The notes under the pieces: model-generated
What the model was told of the DNA's origin: nothing
What the model saw: the letters and a program-made list of their open reading frames with translations, nothing else
The model's database searches: none
Made by a program: the position numbers and the translations under genes
Assembly: GCA_032718475.1 (NCBI GenBank)
Contig: JAUCBJ010008623.1
Span: 24,546 to 88,545 of the forward strand
DNA length: 64,000 bases
Source of the DNA: Nemertoderma westbladi
Lineage: Eukaryota; Xenacoelomorpha; Nemertodermatida; Nemertodermatidae
Direction of reading: 5' to 3'
In this document: piece by piece, positions 53,459 to 64,000 of the stretch
Numbering within the stretch: the stretch's first letter is position 1
Layout: each line of letters starts with the position of its first letter

Positions 53459-54250
53459 GGTATGACAATCTATGAGGAGAAGCACCAGTTTGTTGGGGAG
53501 AAAGTGGCGGCATGGATTGACGCCGTCGACAAGATAGCGGAGATGGCTGAGTCCCAACCACAGGCCGCATTTTCAGCTATGGTCTGCTCGCTGCAACGCG
53601 AGTGGGCCTACCTCCAACGAGTCATGCTGGATTGTGCCACCGATTTCACTAAGTTGGAGGAGGCCATTTCCCAGTGGTTCCTACCCGCTGTCTTCGGTGG
53701 TAGTCTCTTGCCCGCGTAGTGCCAACTATTCGCGATGTCCCCATAGAGAGGCGACCTCAGTCTGCGCAACCCATTCATGGAGGCAGACAGAGCCTACTCT
53801 GTGTCCAAGAACGGGACAGAGTTCCTTGGGAGGGCAATGTTGGGTGTGGTTGGGTTCGATATGGAGGCCCACTGGGAGTGCATGGCGGCGGCCAGAAAGA
53901 TGGAGCGTGAAGAGCGGAAGGCCAAAGAGGTGGAGGCCATCAAGGAGACCCTGGAGAACATGACAGACACACATCAACGGACTATACAACGAGCTGCCGA
54001 GTTTAAAACCGGCAGCTGGATCTCGGTTCTCCCTGAAAAGGAACTCCATTACGACCTCTCTCCTAGGGAATTCCGCGACGGTCTAGCTGTGCGCTATGGT
54101 AGACCCCTCATGGGGATGCCCAGTCGTTGTGATGGGTGCGGGGCCCTGTTCGACCTTAACCACGGGTTGAACTGTAAGAAGGGTGGCCTAGTCAACCAGC
54201 GTCACAACGAGCTGCGAGACACAGTAGGCGACCTTTCCATGCTTGCATTC
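53459..54250 (+). pseudogene. Retroelement polyprotein C-terminal fragment with zinc motif
   Basis: One frame with stops at 53717 and about 53750. It reads GEKVAAWIDAVDKIAEMAES, AFSAMVCSLQREWAYLQRV, LEEAISQWFLPAV, later WISVLPEKELHYDLSPREF. A C-x2-C-x7-H-x3-C zinc motif follows (CDGCGALFDLNHGLNC), then RHNELRDTVGDL. I recognise this series as the post-RT region of certain invertebrate retroelements, possibly those with a restriction-like endonuclease downstream; the exact clade is uncertain. It breaks off where LINE copy A begins, before any endonuclease active site. Confidence 0.55.
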
Positions 54251-54251
54251 T

Positions 54252-56852
54252 AGGTCAGGTCAGGTATTCTAGGTCATTGATCAAGAAAACTTGCCACCTC
54301 CATGCAGCATAAAGGAGGTGCCACCTGTAGCTGCATAGACCCCTTTTACTAGGGCAAATCTGGTCCTGTAACTAGGACCCCCTTCGTTCTGGGATAAGGA
54401 CGCCCTTGGTCCTGGATTAAGGACCCATATACTTGGCTGCAGGGGTATATGGCCTGACCAGGCAGATGGTGATCTACCAATGGCTGGTCAGGAGTAGAGT
54501 GTTCTCATGTCCACTCTGAGAGCACTTCACTGCGACCTGCGCCTGGCAGCAAGGGTACAGGGCATGACCCAGCAGATGAGCTGCAACAGCCAATGGTGGG
54601 TCATGTGCGCCAGAGTAGATATGGGTGATGGGCCTCATATCTGACTCCATTGCGACACCCACCCTGTGGAATGGCAAACCAGGGTGTGGTATTTGCCCCG
54701 AGAGCTGACTCGGCAAAAAAGCACCCCCCAACCCCCACTATGGATTACATTAGCAATGCGGAGGTCCGGCCACTAGAGGCCAGTGGAATTACCGGACACA
54801 ATCGGCCTCACAGGCGTCAGTTAACTCCTGACCGGCTGCCTGTCACACCCCCTACTGGAGAGAGAGCAGTCAACAATTCTTTGAGTCCCTTTCCTGATGA
54901 CCTTTCTGGCCCAAACCCTGGGTCACCAGGGAGGCCAGTTTGTGATGGGGAGAGGGATTCTGGAGTTGGAGGCTACTCTCATGTTCCACCCCGACCAACA
55001 AAGCCATTGGTGAATCTGAGGCAAGTCACTAGACTAGCCTCAGTAAACACCCTAACACTCGGGTCCCCAATGCGACAAGGTGAGCTGACTGCCTTGGCAG
55101 ATAAGCTCTCTCTTAGCGCAGTGGGTGTTCAAGAGCACCGAATGCAGACTGGACAGACTGATGAGGTTCTGATTAAGGACATGGGGGGCGGTTGGCGACT
55201 CGCCCTCGCGTCAGCAGATGATAGTGGCAATGGTGGAATTGGTCTATTGATGAATCCAACTGCACATGCAGCATTGGACAAAATAGACCAAATCTCTAAC
55301 CGCATCATCCGTTGCCACTTCTCATGTTCTGGAAGACTGGCTAAGAAGTTTCCTAAGGTGGTTCTGATTGTGTGCTACTCTCCAACTAGTGTTGCCCCTG
55401 TAGAGGAGGTGGAAAATTTCTACCACAATCTACAAGCAGCTACTGATGGAGTGGATCAGCATGCATTCTTAACATTCCTGGGAGACTTTAATGCAAGTCT
55501 GCATCAATCACCTACATCGCCCTGGGTCTATAGCAATAGTGTTAACCGAAATTCTGTCCATCTTCAGGATTTTATCTCTGGAAATGGATTGTTTTCGGCT
55601 GGAACCCAGTTCAAGAAGCGAACTGGAAAGCTATGGACTCATAGTGGACCCAGTGGTCACAAGTCCCAGATAGACCATATTCTGTTTCGTAGGAAATACA
55701 GGAGCTCTATACAAGACTGTAATGCATTTACACTTCGACCCTTCTCCAGTGATCACCGCCTTATTGTGGCCAAGGTAAGACTTAGTCTGCGTGCTAGCAG
55801 AACAACGAAATCTGCCTTGCCGCGGCATGACTGGTCCTCTCTGTTGCAACAACCAAGTGTGAGATCCAGCTTCACACTACAGCTGAGCAACAGGTATGAG
55901 GCTCTTGCCTCTGAGGCGGCAGATCACTGTGAGGGCTATACTGCCTTTACAGAAGCAGTTAAGTTAGCAGCTGCAGAAACAGTTCCTGTATACCCTCGAA
56001 ACAGGAAAAGGGCCCCCTGGACTGACAACAAAATTCAAAAGTGCCGAAATGACCTTCATAAGGCGCAGAAAGAGTCCCGACTCAAACAGACTACAGCGGC
56101 CAAGAATGCAGTTAAGGCTGCATCTAGGTCCCTGAACAGGCAGTACTCTGTTAATCTACAGGAGCTAATAAACCAACAGGTTGATGCCATCAATGATGCT
56201 GACGACAGCAGGCAATCATCCCAGGCATGGAAATCGATCAATCTGCTTACTGGGCGGAAAAGCCAACCAACCACCAAGGTTAAGGCTGAATCACCAGCCG
56301 ATCGCCTCAATGGTTGGAAAGCCCACTTTGAAAAGCTCCTCAATAATGACAGGGTATTGCCTGATAACTTTATAGAAGTAAAGGTGTCTGAGTCTGTACT
56401 CCCAGATATTCCCATTGGCGATATCTCCTTTGCAGAAGTGAAGGCTGCTGCAAAGAGCATTAAGACCAATCGTGCCAGTGGAGTAGATGGTGTTCCCCCT
56501 GAGGTCTTTAAAATACCTGAGTGTTTAAAGCTCATCTATCCCATCATAGTAGACATGTACCGTACAACAAGAGTCCCACAAGAAATGAAAACAAACAAGT
56601 TGGTGCCAGTTCCCAAGAAGGGCAACCTAACACTCTATGGTTCTTTTCGGGGAATCTCATTGATCTCGATTGCTGCAAAGCTATACAATAGATATACGAT
56701 TCAATTAAATCGCATCAGGGATCCCATTGAGAGACTGCTCCATGGAAATCAGAATGGGTTCTGTAAAGGTCGTGGGACCATGGAGCCAATTTTGGCACTT
56801 AGAAGGATAATTGAAGAGTTATCAAACAAGAAAGACAGGCATCTGGCTGTCT
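54252..56852 (+). mobile_element. RTE-group LINE copy A (5' end complete, 3' truncated)
   Basis: Starts GGTCAGGTCAGGTATTCTAGG with a 5' UTR of about 400 bp, then an open frame (ATG 54671) to 56854. The endonuclease domain has VNTLTLGSPMRQGELTA, GVQEHRM, LGDFNASL, QIDHILFRR and FSSDHRLIVAK. The reverse transcriptase begins with NRASGVDGVPPEVFK, LVPVPKKGNLTLYGSFRGIS and NQNGFCKGRGTMEP. It stops at DRHLAV, just before RT motif A, where unrelated sequence brings a stop. Losing the 3' end while keeping the 5' end is the reverse of normal LINE truncation. The endonuclease looks intact. Confidence 0.88.
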
Positions 56853-56988
56853 AACGGCATTTGCCAATAACCCTTTATGAGGTTCAACCAGTAAATAATT
56901 TATCAGTTGTGGAAAATCCAGAAATATACTCTTTTGGGGTTTTTGTATGGTATGAAGTTCGCATGACCTGTTTATACCTGTTTTCAGG
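56853..56988. other. Unique spacer between LINE copies A and B
   Basis: 136 bp with no similarity to the LINE; its origin is unknown. It might be host or gypsy-derived sequence. Confidence 0.4.
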
Positions 56989-59900
56989 TCAGGTCAGGTA
57001 TTCTAGGTCATTGATCAAGAAAACTTGCCACCTCCCCTCCATGCAGCATAAAGGAGGTGCCACCTGTAGCTGCATAGACCATCTTACTAGGTTAAATCTG
57101 GTCCCGTAACTAGGTCTTGGTCCTGGATTAAGGACCCATATACTTGGCTGCAGGGATATATGGCATGGCCAGGCAGATGGTGATCTACCAATGGCTGGTC
57201 AGGAGTGTTCTCGTGTCCACTCTGAGTGCACTTCACTGCGACCTGCACCTGGCAGCAGGGGTGCAGGTCATGACCCAGCAGATGAGCTGCACAGCCAATG
57301 GTGGGTCATGTGCGGCGCCAGAGTAGATATGGGTGATGGGCTTCATATCTGACTCCACTGCGACACCCACCCTGTGGAATGTCAAACCAGGTTGTGGTAT
57401 TTGCCCCGAGAGCTGACTCGGCAAAAAGCACCCCCCAACCCCCACTATGGATTACATTAGTAATGCGGAGGTCCGGCCACTTTTCGGCCAGTGGAATTAC
57501 TGTACACAATCGGCCTCACAGGCGTCAGTTATCTCCTGACCGGCTGCCTGTCTCATCCCCTACTGGAGAGAGAGCAGCCAACAATTCTTTGAGTCCCTTT
57601 CCTGATGACCGTTCTGGCCCAAACCCTGGGTCACCAGGGAGGCCACATTGTGAGGGGGAGATGGATTCTGGAGTTGGAGGCTAATCTCATGTTCCACCCC
57701 GACCAACAAAGCCATTGGTGAATCTGAGGCAAGTCACTAGACTAGCCTCAGTAAACACCCTAACACTCGGGACCCCAATACGACAAGGTGAGCTGACTGC
57801 CTTGGCAGATAAGCTTTCTCTTAGCGCAGTTGGTGTTCAAGAGCACTGACAGACTGTGGACAGACTGATGAGGTTCTGATTAAGGACATGGGGGCAGTTG
57901 GCGACTCGCCCTCGCGTCAGCAGATGATATAGTGGCAATGGTGGAATTGATCTATTGATGAATCCAACTGCACATGCAGCATTGGACAAAATAGACCCAA
58001 ATCTCTAACCGCATCATCTGTTGCCACTTCTAATGTTCCGGAAGACTGGCTAAGAAGTTTCTTCAGGTGGTTCTGATCGTGTGCTACTCTCCAACTAGTG
58101 CTGCCCCTGTAGAGGAGGTGGAACATTTCTACCACAATCTATAAGCAGCTACTGATGGAGTGGATCAGCATGCATTCTTAACATTCCTGGGAGACTTTAA
58201 TGCAAGTCTGCATCAATCACCTACATCGCCCTGGGTTTATAGTGTTAACCTAAATTCCGTCCATCTTCAGGATTTTATCTCTGGAAATGGATCGTTTTCG
58301 GCTGAAACCCAGTTCAAGAAGCGAACTGGAAAGCTATGGAAGCATAGTGGACCCAGTGGTAACAAGTCCCAGATAGACCATATTCTGTTTCGTAGGAAAT
58401 ATAGGAGCTCTATATAAGACTGTAATGCATTTACACGTCGACCCTTCTCCAGTGATCACCACCTTATTGTAGCCAAGGTATGACTTAGTCTACGTGCTAG
58501 CAGAACAACGAAATCTGCCTTGCCGCGGCATGACTGGTCCTCTCTGTTGCAACAGCCAAGTGTGAGATCCAGCTTCACACTACAGCTGAGCAACAGGCAT
58601 GAGGTTTTTGCCTTTGAGGCGGCAGATCACTGTGAGGGCTGTACTGCCTTCACAGAAGCAGTTAAGTTAGCAGCTCCAGAAACAGTTCCTGTATACCCTC
58701 GAAACAGGAAAAGGGCCCCCTGGACTGACAGCAAAATTCAGTTATGCCGAAATGACCTCTATAAGGCGCACAAAGAGTCCCATCTCAAATAGACTACAGC
58801 GGCCAAGAATGCAGTTAAATCTGCATCTAGGTCCTGAACAGGCAGTAGTCTTTTAATCTACAGGAGTTAATAAACAGGAGTTGCTTACTGGGCGGAAAAG
58901 CCAACCAACCACCAAGGTTAAGGCTGAATCACCAGCCGATCGCCTCAATGGTTGGAAAGCCCACTTTGAAAAGCTCCTCAATAATGACAGGGTATTGCCT
59001 GATAACTTTATAGAAGTAAAAGTGTCTCAGTCTGTACTCCCAGATATTCCAATTGGCCATATCTCCTTTGCAGAAGTAAAGGCTGCTGCAAAGAGCATTA
59101 AGACCAATAGTGCCAGTGGAGTAGATGGTGTTCCCCATGAGGTCTTTAAAATATCTGAGTGTTTAAAGCTCATCTTTCCCATCATAGTAGACATGTACCG
59201 AACAACAAGAGTCCCACAAGAAATGAAAACAAATAAGTTGGTGCCAGTTCCTAAGAAAGGCAACCTAACACTCTATGCTTCTTTTCGGGGAATCTCCTTG
59301 ATCTCGATTGCTGCAAAGCTATACAATAGATATACGATTCAATTAAATCGCATCAGGGATCCCATTGAGAGACTGCTCCATGGAAATCAGAATGGGTTCT
59401 GTAAAGGTCGTGGGACCATGGAGCCAATTTTGGCACTTAGAAGGATAATTGAAGAGTTATCAAACAAGAAAGACAGGCATCTGGCTGTTATCTTTGTTGA
59501 CTTCTTCAACGCCATTGATTCAGTCCCTCGCTCACGTATGTTCAGCATACTTTCATTATATGGGATTCCTGATGAAATTATTGCAGCAATAAGATCAGTA
59601 TACGATGGTTCGACAACATTTGCGTCTACTGTTGACGGTGACACAGAAGCAATTGAAGTGTTATGGGGCGTCCTCCAGGGAGACACACTTGCACCATTCT
59701 TGTTCATAATTGTGGTTGACTATGTTCTATGCATGTCCTTAGATCATCATAATGATGGTGGGGTGATGATAACTCCACCTACTGGCTCCAGAAGTCGAGG
59801 AAAGCCTGCCAAGTACCTAGCTGATCTAGAATTTGCTGATGAGTTAGGAGTACTCTCAGAATCACTAGAGAGAGCCCAACGGCTCCTCAGCTCATTAGAA

Positions 59901-60640
59901 AATGCTGTTTCTAGTGTTGGTTTTTCTATTAACTCCAGAAAGACCAAAATTTTGACAGTAAGCTTTGAAAGTCCTCAGCAAGTCTCTGATCGGATGAGCA
60001 TAAGCTCAAAGGATGGTATGCTTGAGCATGTGGACGACTTCTGTTACCTAGGATCATGGATCCGGAAGTCAGTTTTTTCCGTTTCTTCGAATACGTGAGG
60101 GAGAGGAATGGGCAGCCATGAATAGGCTTTCCAGGATTTGGAAGTCACCGAGAATTAATCGGAAACTTAAGGTCCGATTATTTAGAGCAGCAGTAGTTCC
60201 AGTACTCCTCTATGGGAGTCCATGTTGGGCTCTAACTGCTGAGGACACCAAATCTCTGGATGGCACATTCACAAGAATGCTATGCTGGGTTCATTGTGTG
60301 AAGTACAATGCAAACATCTCCCACCAGACACTATATAACATTGGAGGTGTCTCATTGGTTCCCCCAAGCTTGACACTAGAACAAAATCGCCTCCGCTTTG
60401 CAGGACATTGTTTTTGCCATGAGGACCAGCCAGTGCATAATCTTGTACTTTGGCAGCCTCATGGAGTGAATAAGCATGGTGGACAGCCCATGACTTTCTT
60501 GGGACGCATCTTAAAGGATACTGGCCTTGAAGATGTGGATGATCTAGCAAATGTCATGGGTGATAGGGAGTTGTGGCGGTGCAATTTTGTCGACAAGCTG
60601 GCACAGCATTCTTAAAAATGCAGCTGCAATGCAGAATTAA
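56989..60640 (+). mobile_element. RTE-group LINE copy B (decayed, nearly full length)
   Basis: Starts with the same GGTCAGGTCAGGTATTC as copy A and is similar throughout, but its endonuclease part carries several frameshifts and stops and an internal deletion near 58880. The RT frame 58881-60098 is open: motif A FVDFFNAIDS, motif B GVLQGDTLAPFLF, and motif C reading FADE in place of the usual (F/Y)ADD. One more frameshift near 60095 separates the C-terminal RT frame (60118-60615; LRFAGHCF, LVLWQPHG). The 3' end degenerates at about 60635 into gypsy sequence without a clear (TAG)n tail. Confidence 0.88.
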
Positions 60641-62293
60641 TGCCGTAGTGATGTTTATTGTCAAACTCCATTGGTTGTGGAAAAGTAGGGCTCACTATTA
60701 TCAATTTTTTGCATGTTTCTAATGACAGAAAGTTCGCACAGATACAGTTGTAATGAATGTTCCAATTTGTTCTAATAATGTATGTCCCACTGTAAATATA
60801 AGGTAATTAAATTTTGGACCAAGGACTAAATGATTTGCTAACCCACTAGTATTAAATGTTTCATCACCCATAACAGTTGCACTTGCACCAGTATTTGCCC
60901 AGGCTACAATATCACATTTAAAAGGGGAATCATCAGGAATTCGACTAACAGAAATTAATGGTTGTTTAATAGTCATTAATGAACAATTTGAAGTATTTAA
61001 AAATAAGTTCTTATTATCATCATAAGTAGTATCCGTTATACCAACAGGTTTGACTACTAAACTCGAATCTTCATTACCAAAATGTCATCTTTCTCTGCAG
61101 ACTCATATGGACTAGGAATCGTGTGGGATATAGCAGCTAATTTTCGTGAAGGACAAACTGTGGCGAAATGACCAGTGCCATCGCAACAAACGCCAAACAC
61201 CGGATGTAGTTGCTGGGCATTTATTGAGTTGATGTATACGTTGACCACAACGTGTACATCGCCCAGGTTGTGCTTGTCATGGATAGATTTTATGTTTGTC
61301 GTCAATATTCCTATTTCGTTGGTTTTCCAGGTTGCGTGGTTTCTAATTAGTTGATTTTAAACTCAATTTCTTTTTATTGTATTCTGTTCGATTAGCATTG
61401 ATAAGCTGGTCACTCACTGGATGATGCGTTTGTCTGTCCTAAACTTCTTGAAGCCTGATTCTAGAGAAACAATAAATTTCCGAGAAGAAATAAAATTCAA
61501 AGGTGGATCTTCTGCTATCAACTTTTCTCGATCATCTTCTTCAGTGATAGCTAATATTAACAATGCTGTATGGAGTCTATCTGCATTAACGACTGAAGTG
61601 TTGGCATATTCTCCAAGTTCTAGTATTTCATTACACAGGGAGGTGTAACTTTGAGTATCTTTCTTACGTACAGAGAGTAAAGGAACACCAATCTAAATTT
61701 GAATTACGTAGAGATCGAAGATAATCTTGGATAATATCCAATACTTATTCTACATCTATTGGTGTATCCGCACGAATTGAGAGGGTGTGGTTGATTATTG
61801 TCAAAAATCCAGGAGAACAACTGTCCCATAAACAAGCAATGCGTACTGGCTGACTGCGAGCACCCAGGTCCACTAAGTTATAATAATTGATCCAAAGTCT
61901 GCGCCACTCTTTCAATCTTCTGAAATCTGTGTCGGATTCCAGTATTGGAGGCCGACGTGGTGATATTTTTGGAAGATCCGGCCTATTATTATTCAATCGA
62001 CCTGTTTCCCCAGTTCTATTTGGAGTTATAACTCCCACACCGGCATTCACTACTGAAACAGCCACCACATGGTCATGTTGTGCCTTTGTAAACGCTTCAA
62101 ACTCAGCTAGCTTTTCCTGAGCCTCGAGGAGTTCTTCCTCGAATTTATCTAAGTCGTTGTCTCCGTCATTGGCGTCACCCTCGGGATGTGACATAACAAT
62201 ATTGTCACTTCCTTGAAAACGTTCGTACTTTCTTATCCAATCTGCAATACGGATCTGTATTTGCGTTGGAAACAAACGTTCTGTTGGGGCCAT
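60641..62293 (-). pseudogene. Ty3/gypsy gag and protease (decayed)
   Basis: Minus strand. Gag starts at ATG 62293 (MAPTERLFPTQIQIRIADWI), with an acidic coiled-coil segment and the capsid-like FRRLKEWRRLWINYYNLV. After frameshifts around 61700 and 61320 come paired zinc knuckles (CTRCGQRIHQLNKCPA and CCDGTGHFATVC). The protease segment (60719-60976) reads ANTGASATVMG: the catalytic Asp is Asn. Homology fades at about 60640 where LINE copy B begins. The reverse transcriptase and RNase H that should follow are missing from the window. It is probably the 5' part of the same element whose integrase lies at 53.4-37.4 kb. Confidence 0.8.
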
Positions 62294-62653
62294 ATTTTTT
62301 TCGTAATTAGCGATAGCGGCTTGACCCGCTCATTTTGTTTTTGTAACTGCAGATTTATAACCCCAGCAGGAATTTTTACAGTCTTGTAAACTTGGCTTAA
62401 TATCCATTTTTACCTATTAAAGTCTTGTATTCACAAGGACTAGTTCAGTAGTCAGGTAGTTGAAGTCAACGGTTAGCTGATTTAGGTTAAATTTCTCCTG
62501 TTCAGGATTAATTTTTCAAACACACTGCTCCAAATAATAAGCTGATAATTTATCTCAATATAAGCATCAGTTATTTATATAATATATAGTCATTATGTAT
62601 ATGTATAATTTTGATATATAGAATAACAACAATATACAGTACAACAGTTCATA
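62294..62653 (-). other. Gypsy 5' leader, LTR boundary not resolved
   Basis: Upstream of gypsy gag. A TGG-containing segment could be a primer-binding site, but I cannot define it. I found no matching LTR pair flanking 37.4 and 62.4 kb. Confidence 0.3.
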
Positions 62654-62810
62654 CCACTCTGTTTCCTAAAGGAATGCCTGTTTATCACCATGGCATGGGT
62701 GATCTTCCACAGTATACATACCCTTCCACTCTGTTTCCTAAAGGATTGCCTGTTCACTACAATAATGGGTGATATTCTACATTAAATCCTTCCACTCTGT
62801 TTCCCATATT
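62654..62810. repeat. Three imperfect 65-72-bp tandem repeats
   Basis: Units begin CCACTCTGTTTCCTAAAGGA (62654), the same at 62726 with one change, and CCACTCTGTTTCCC at 62791; two of them share ATGGGTGAT(C)TTC. A similar GGGTGATCTTCCA occurs at about 29967. They may be part of the gypsy LTR. Confidence 0.75.
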
Positions 62811-64000
62811 TATTTCATTCCCATTTATCGAACCTTGACCTCCTAATTGGAACCCCAGGAATGTCAACACTAGACGATTACGAAATCAAAAACTATTGCA
62901 TTTTGTATCAAATTAACAGAAATAGTAAAAATAAAAACAATGACATTTAGTCAAATTAGTCGATCGAACATACAATGCTTCTATATTGTGTAAAGAGTCT
63001 GAGGCCTTTAATTATATCTGCAATAAAAATGCGATAAAATTAATATCTTTATTTGATACAATTATTGCCGTCAAAAAGTGTTTAATCTCCTAAAAGCTAT
63101 TAAACGTAAACTAACTCATCAAAGGTTCAATACAATAATTATTGGGAAGTTATTAAACGTCTTAATTGGTTCTAAACCTTGAAAATCTCCTTGCATGTAT
63201 GGATTTCGACCTTGGTGGAATGCAGATGTGTCGAACTTTCTGTTAATGAGCAATTCGTAGTAGCTAGATCGATTTGGGTGTTTGAACATAAATTTTGTTG
63301 GTGGATTTTCGAGTGCTCATCAAACAATCAGTTAATGACCCGGCGTTCACAAATCGATTGAAGTATGAGTGTAGGATACACAGAGAGGTCCCAACCACAA
63401 ATAAAGTGGTAGGTTCATAACCTATCTACTACAGTTAACTTAGCCGACAGCAGAAATGTTGACACAACACATTGCAACAGTACTGTATGTGTAGGCTTAT
63501 GTAATATCGAGGATGGTAATAAGTTATGCGTGGTGCATTGAAACAGTGTATTGCCTGGTGTTTAATAAAATACGCCAGGCAATATAAATGAAATCCAATA
63601 AAATTGTGGTAATTGGCTATGAATAATAATAGTTTGTTTTCATAAAGTACGTGAGTTAGTTGCTAATGCAACTAGCATAATCATTAACTGTGAGAATAAT
63701 AATAATTAAGGGAATAATTCTTTGAATAAGTTTATTAACACGAAATCATATTGTGTTGATAACTTTGAACTGTTTTCTCTCTACATATGTTTATGAATAA
63801 TATTTTGATGACATACATATATTAATGGCTGAGTTCCATTTGCTTTTTTTATTTTCGCCATGTTTTTGCTATGCAGATAAATAAATAGTAAAAAAAAGTT
63901 AAGCAAAATTTTCTTCGGCCGTTAGGCCAGCGATACAGCACAAAGTCTGAAGACTTATTTCCAGTGCGGTCCCCGGAGAACTATACTCCCCAGAAAGAAC
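62811..64000. other. No gene seen
   Basis: AT-rich sequence to the end of the window. No exon for the missing 5' part of the GPCR could be recognised on the minus strand. Confidence 0.5.

Overview
This window is AT-rich nuclear DNA from an animal, most likely a marine invertebrate; I cannot name the species. The reasons are GT-AG introns, a muscarinic-like G-protein-coupled receptor, a leucine-rich-repeat/fibronectin receptor, and a dense load of metazoan-type retroelements (CR1-group and RTE-group LINEs, BEL/Pao and Ty3/gypsy LTR elements, foldback and MITE DNA elements). All calls come from reading the sequence; no database search was run.

Layout. 0-5.4 kb: repeats (an inverted pair of 15-bp arrays, a decayed LTR relative, a LINE tail). 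5.46-10.47 kb: an apparently full-length, two-ORF CR1-group LINE with a 12-bp target duplication. 11.5-25.8 kb (+): a four-exon gene for a single-pass LRR/FN3-like receptor, all splice phases agreeing. Its second intron is filled by about 4 kb of a 40-bp minisatellite that starts on the exon's own 5' splice site; intron 3 also begins with a short array copied from its splice donor. 25.8-30.3 kb: no gene seen, one hAT-like MITE. 30.3-36.1 kb (-): the last two coding exons of a muscarinic-acetylcholine-receptor-like GPCR. Their shared intron holds a tandem dimer of 412-bp units, each with tRNA-type pol III boxes and a complete hammerhead ribozyme core on the gene's sense strand.

37.4-62.3 kb is a nest of transposons. 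The oldest layer is a decayed Ty3/gypsy element on the minus strand (gag at 62.3 kb, integrase end at 37.4 kb). Into its integrase went a 1-kb foldback element (9-bp duplication) and a 14-kb BEL/Pao element (5-bp duplication, 1.9-kb LTRs). RTE-group LINE copies and another retroelement fragment occupy the part where gypsy reverse transcriptase should be.

The BEL/Pao element is the main candidate for a new system. It has gag, zinc knuckles, protease and a complete integrase in a long open frame but no reverse transcriptase or RNase H. It also carries two unrecognised 3' ORFs, three leader hairpins, nine dispersed copies of a 17-bp near-palindromic motif, and a tRNA-like pol III promoter inside each LTR.
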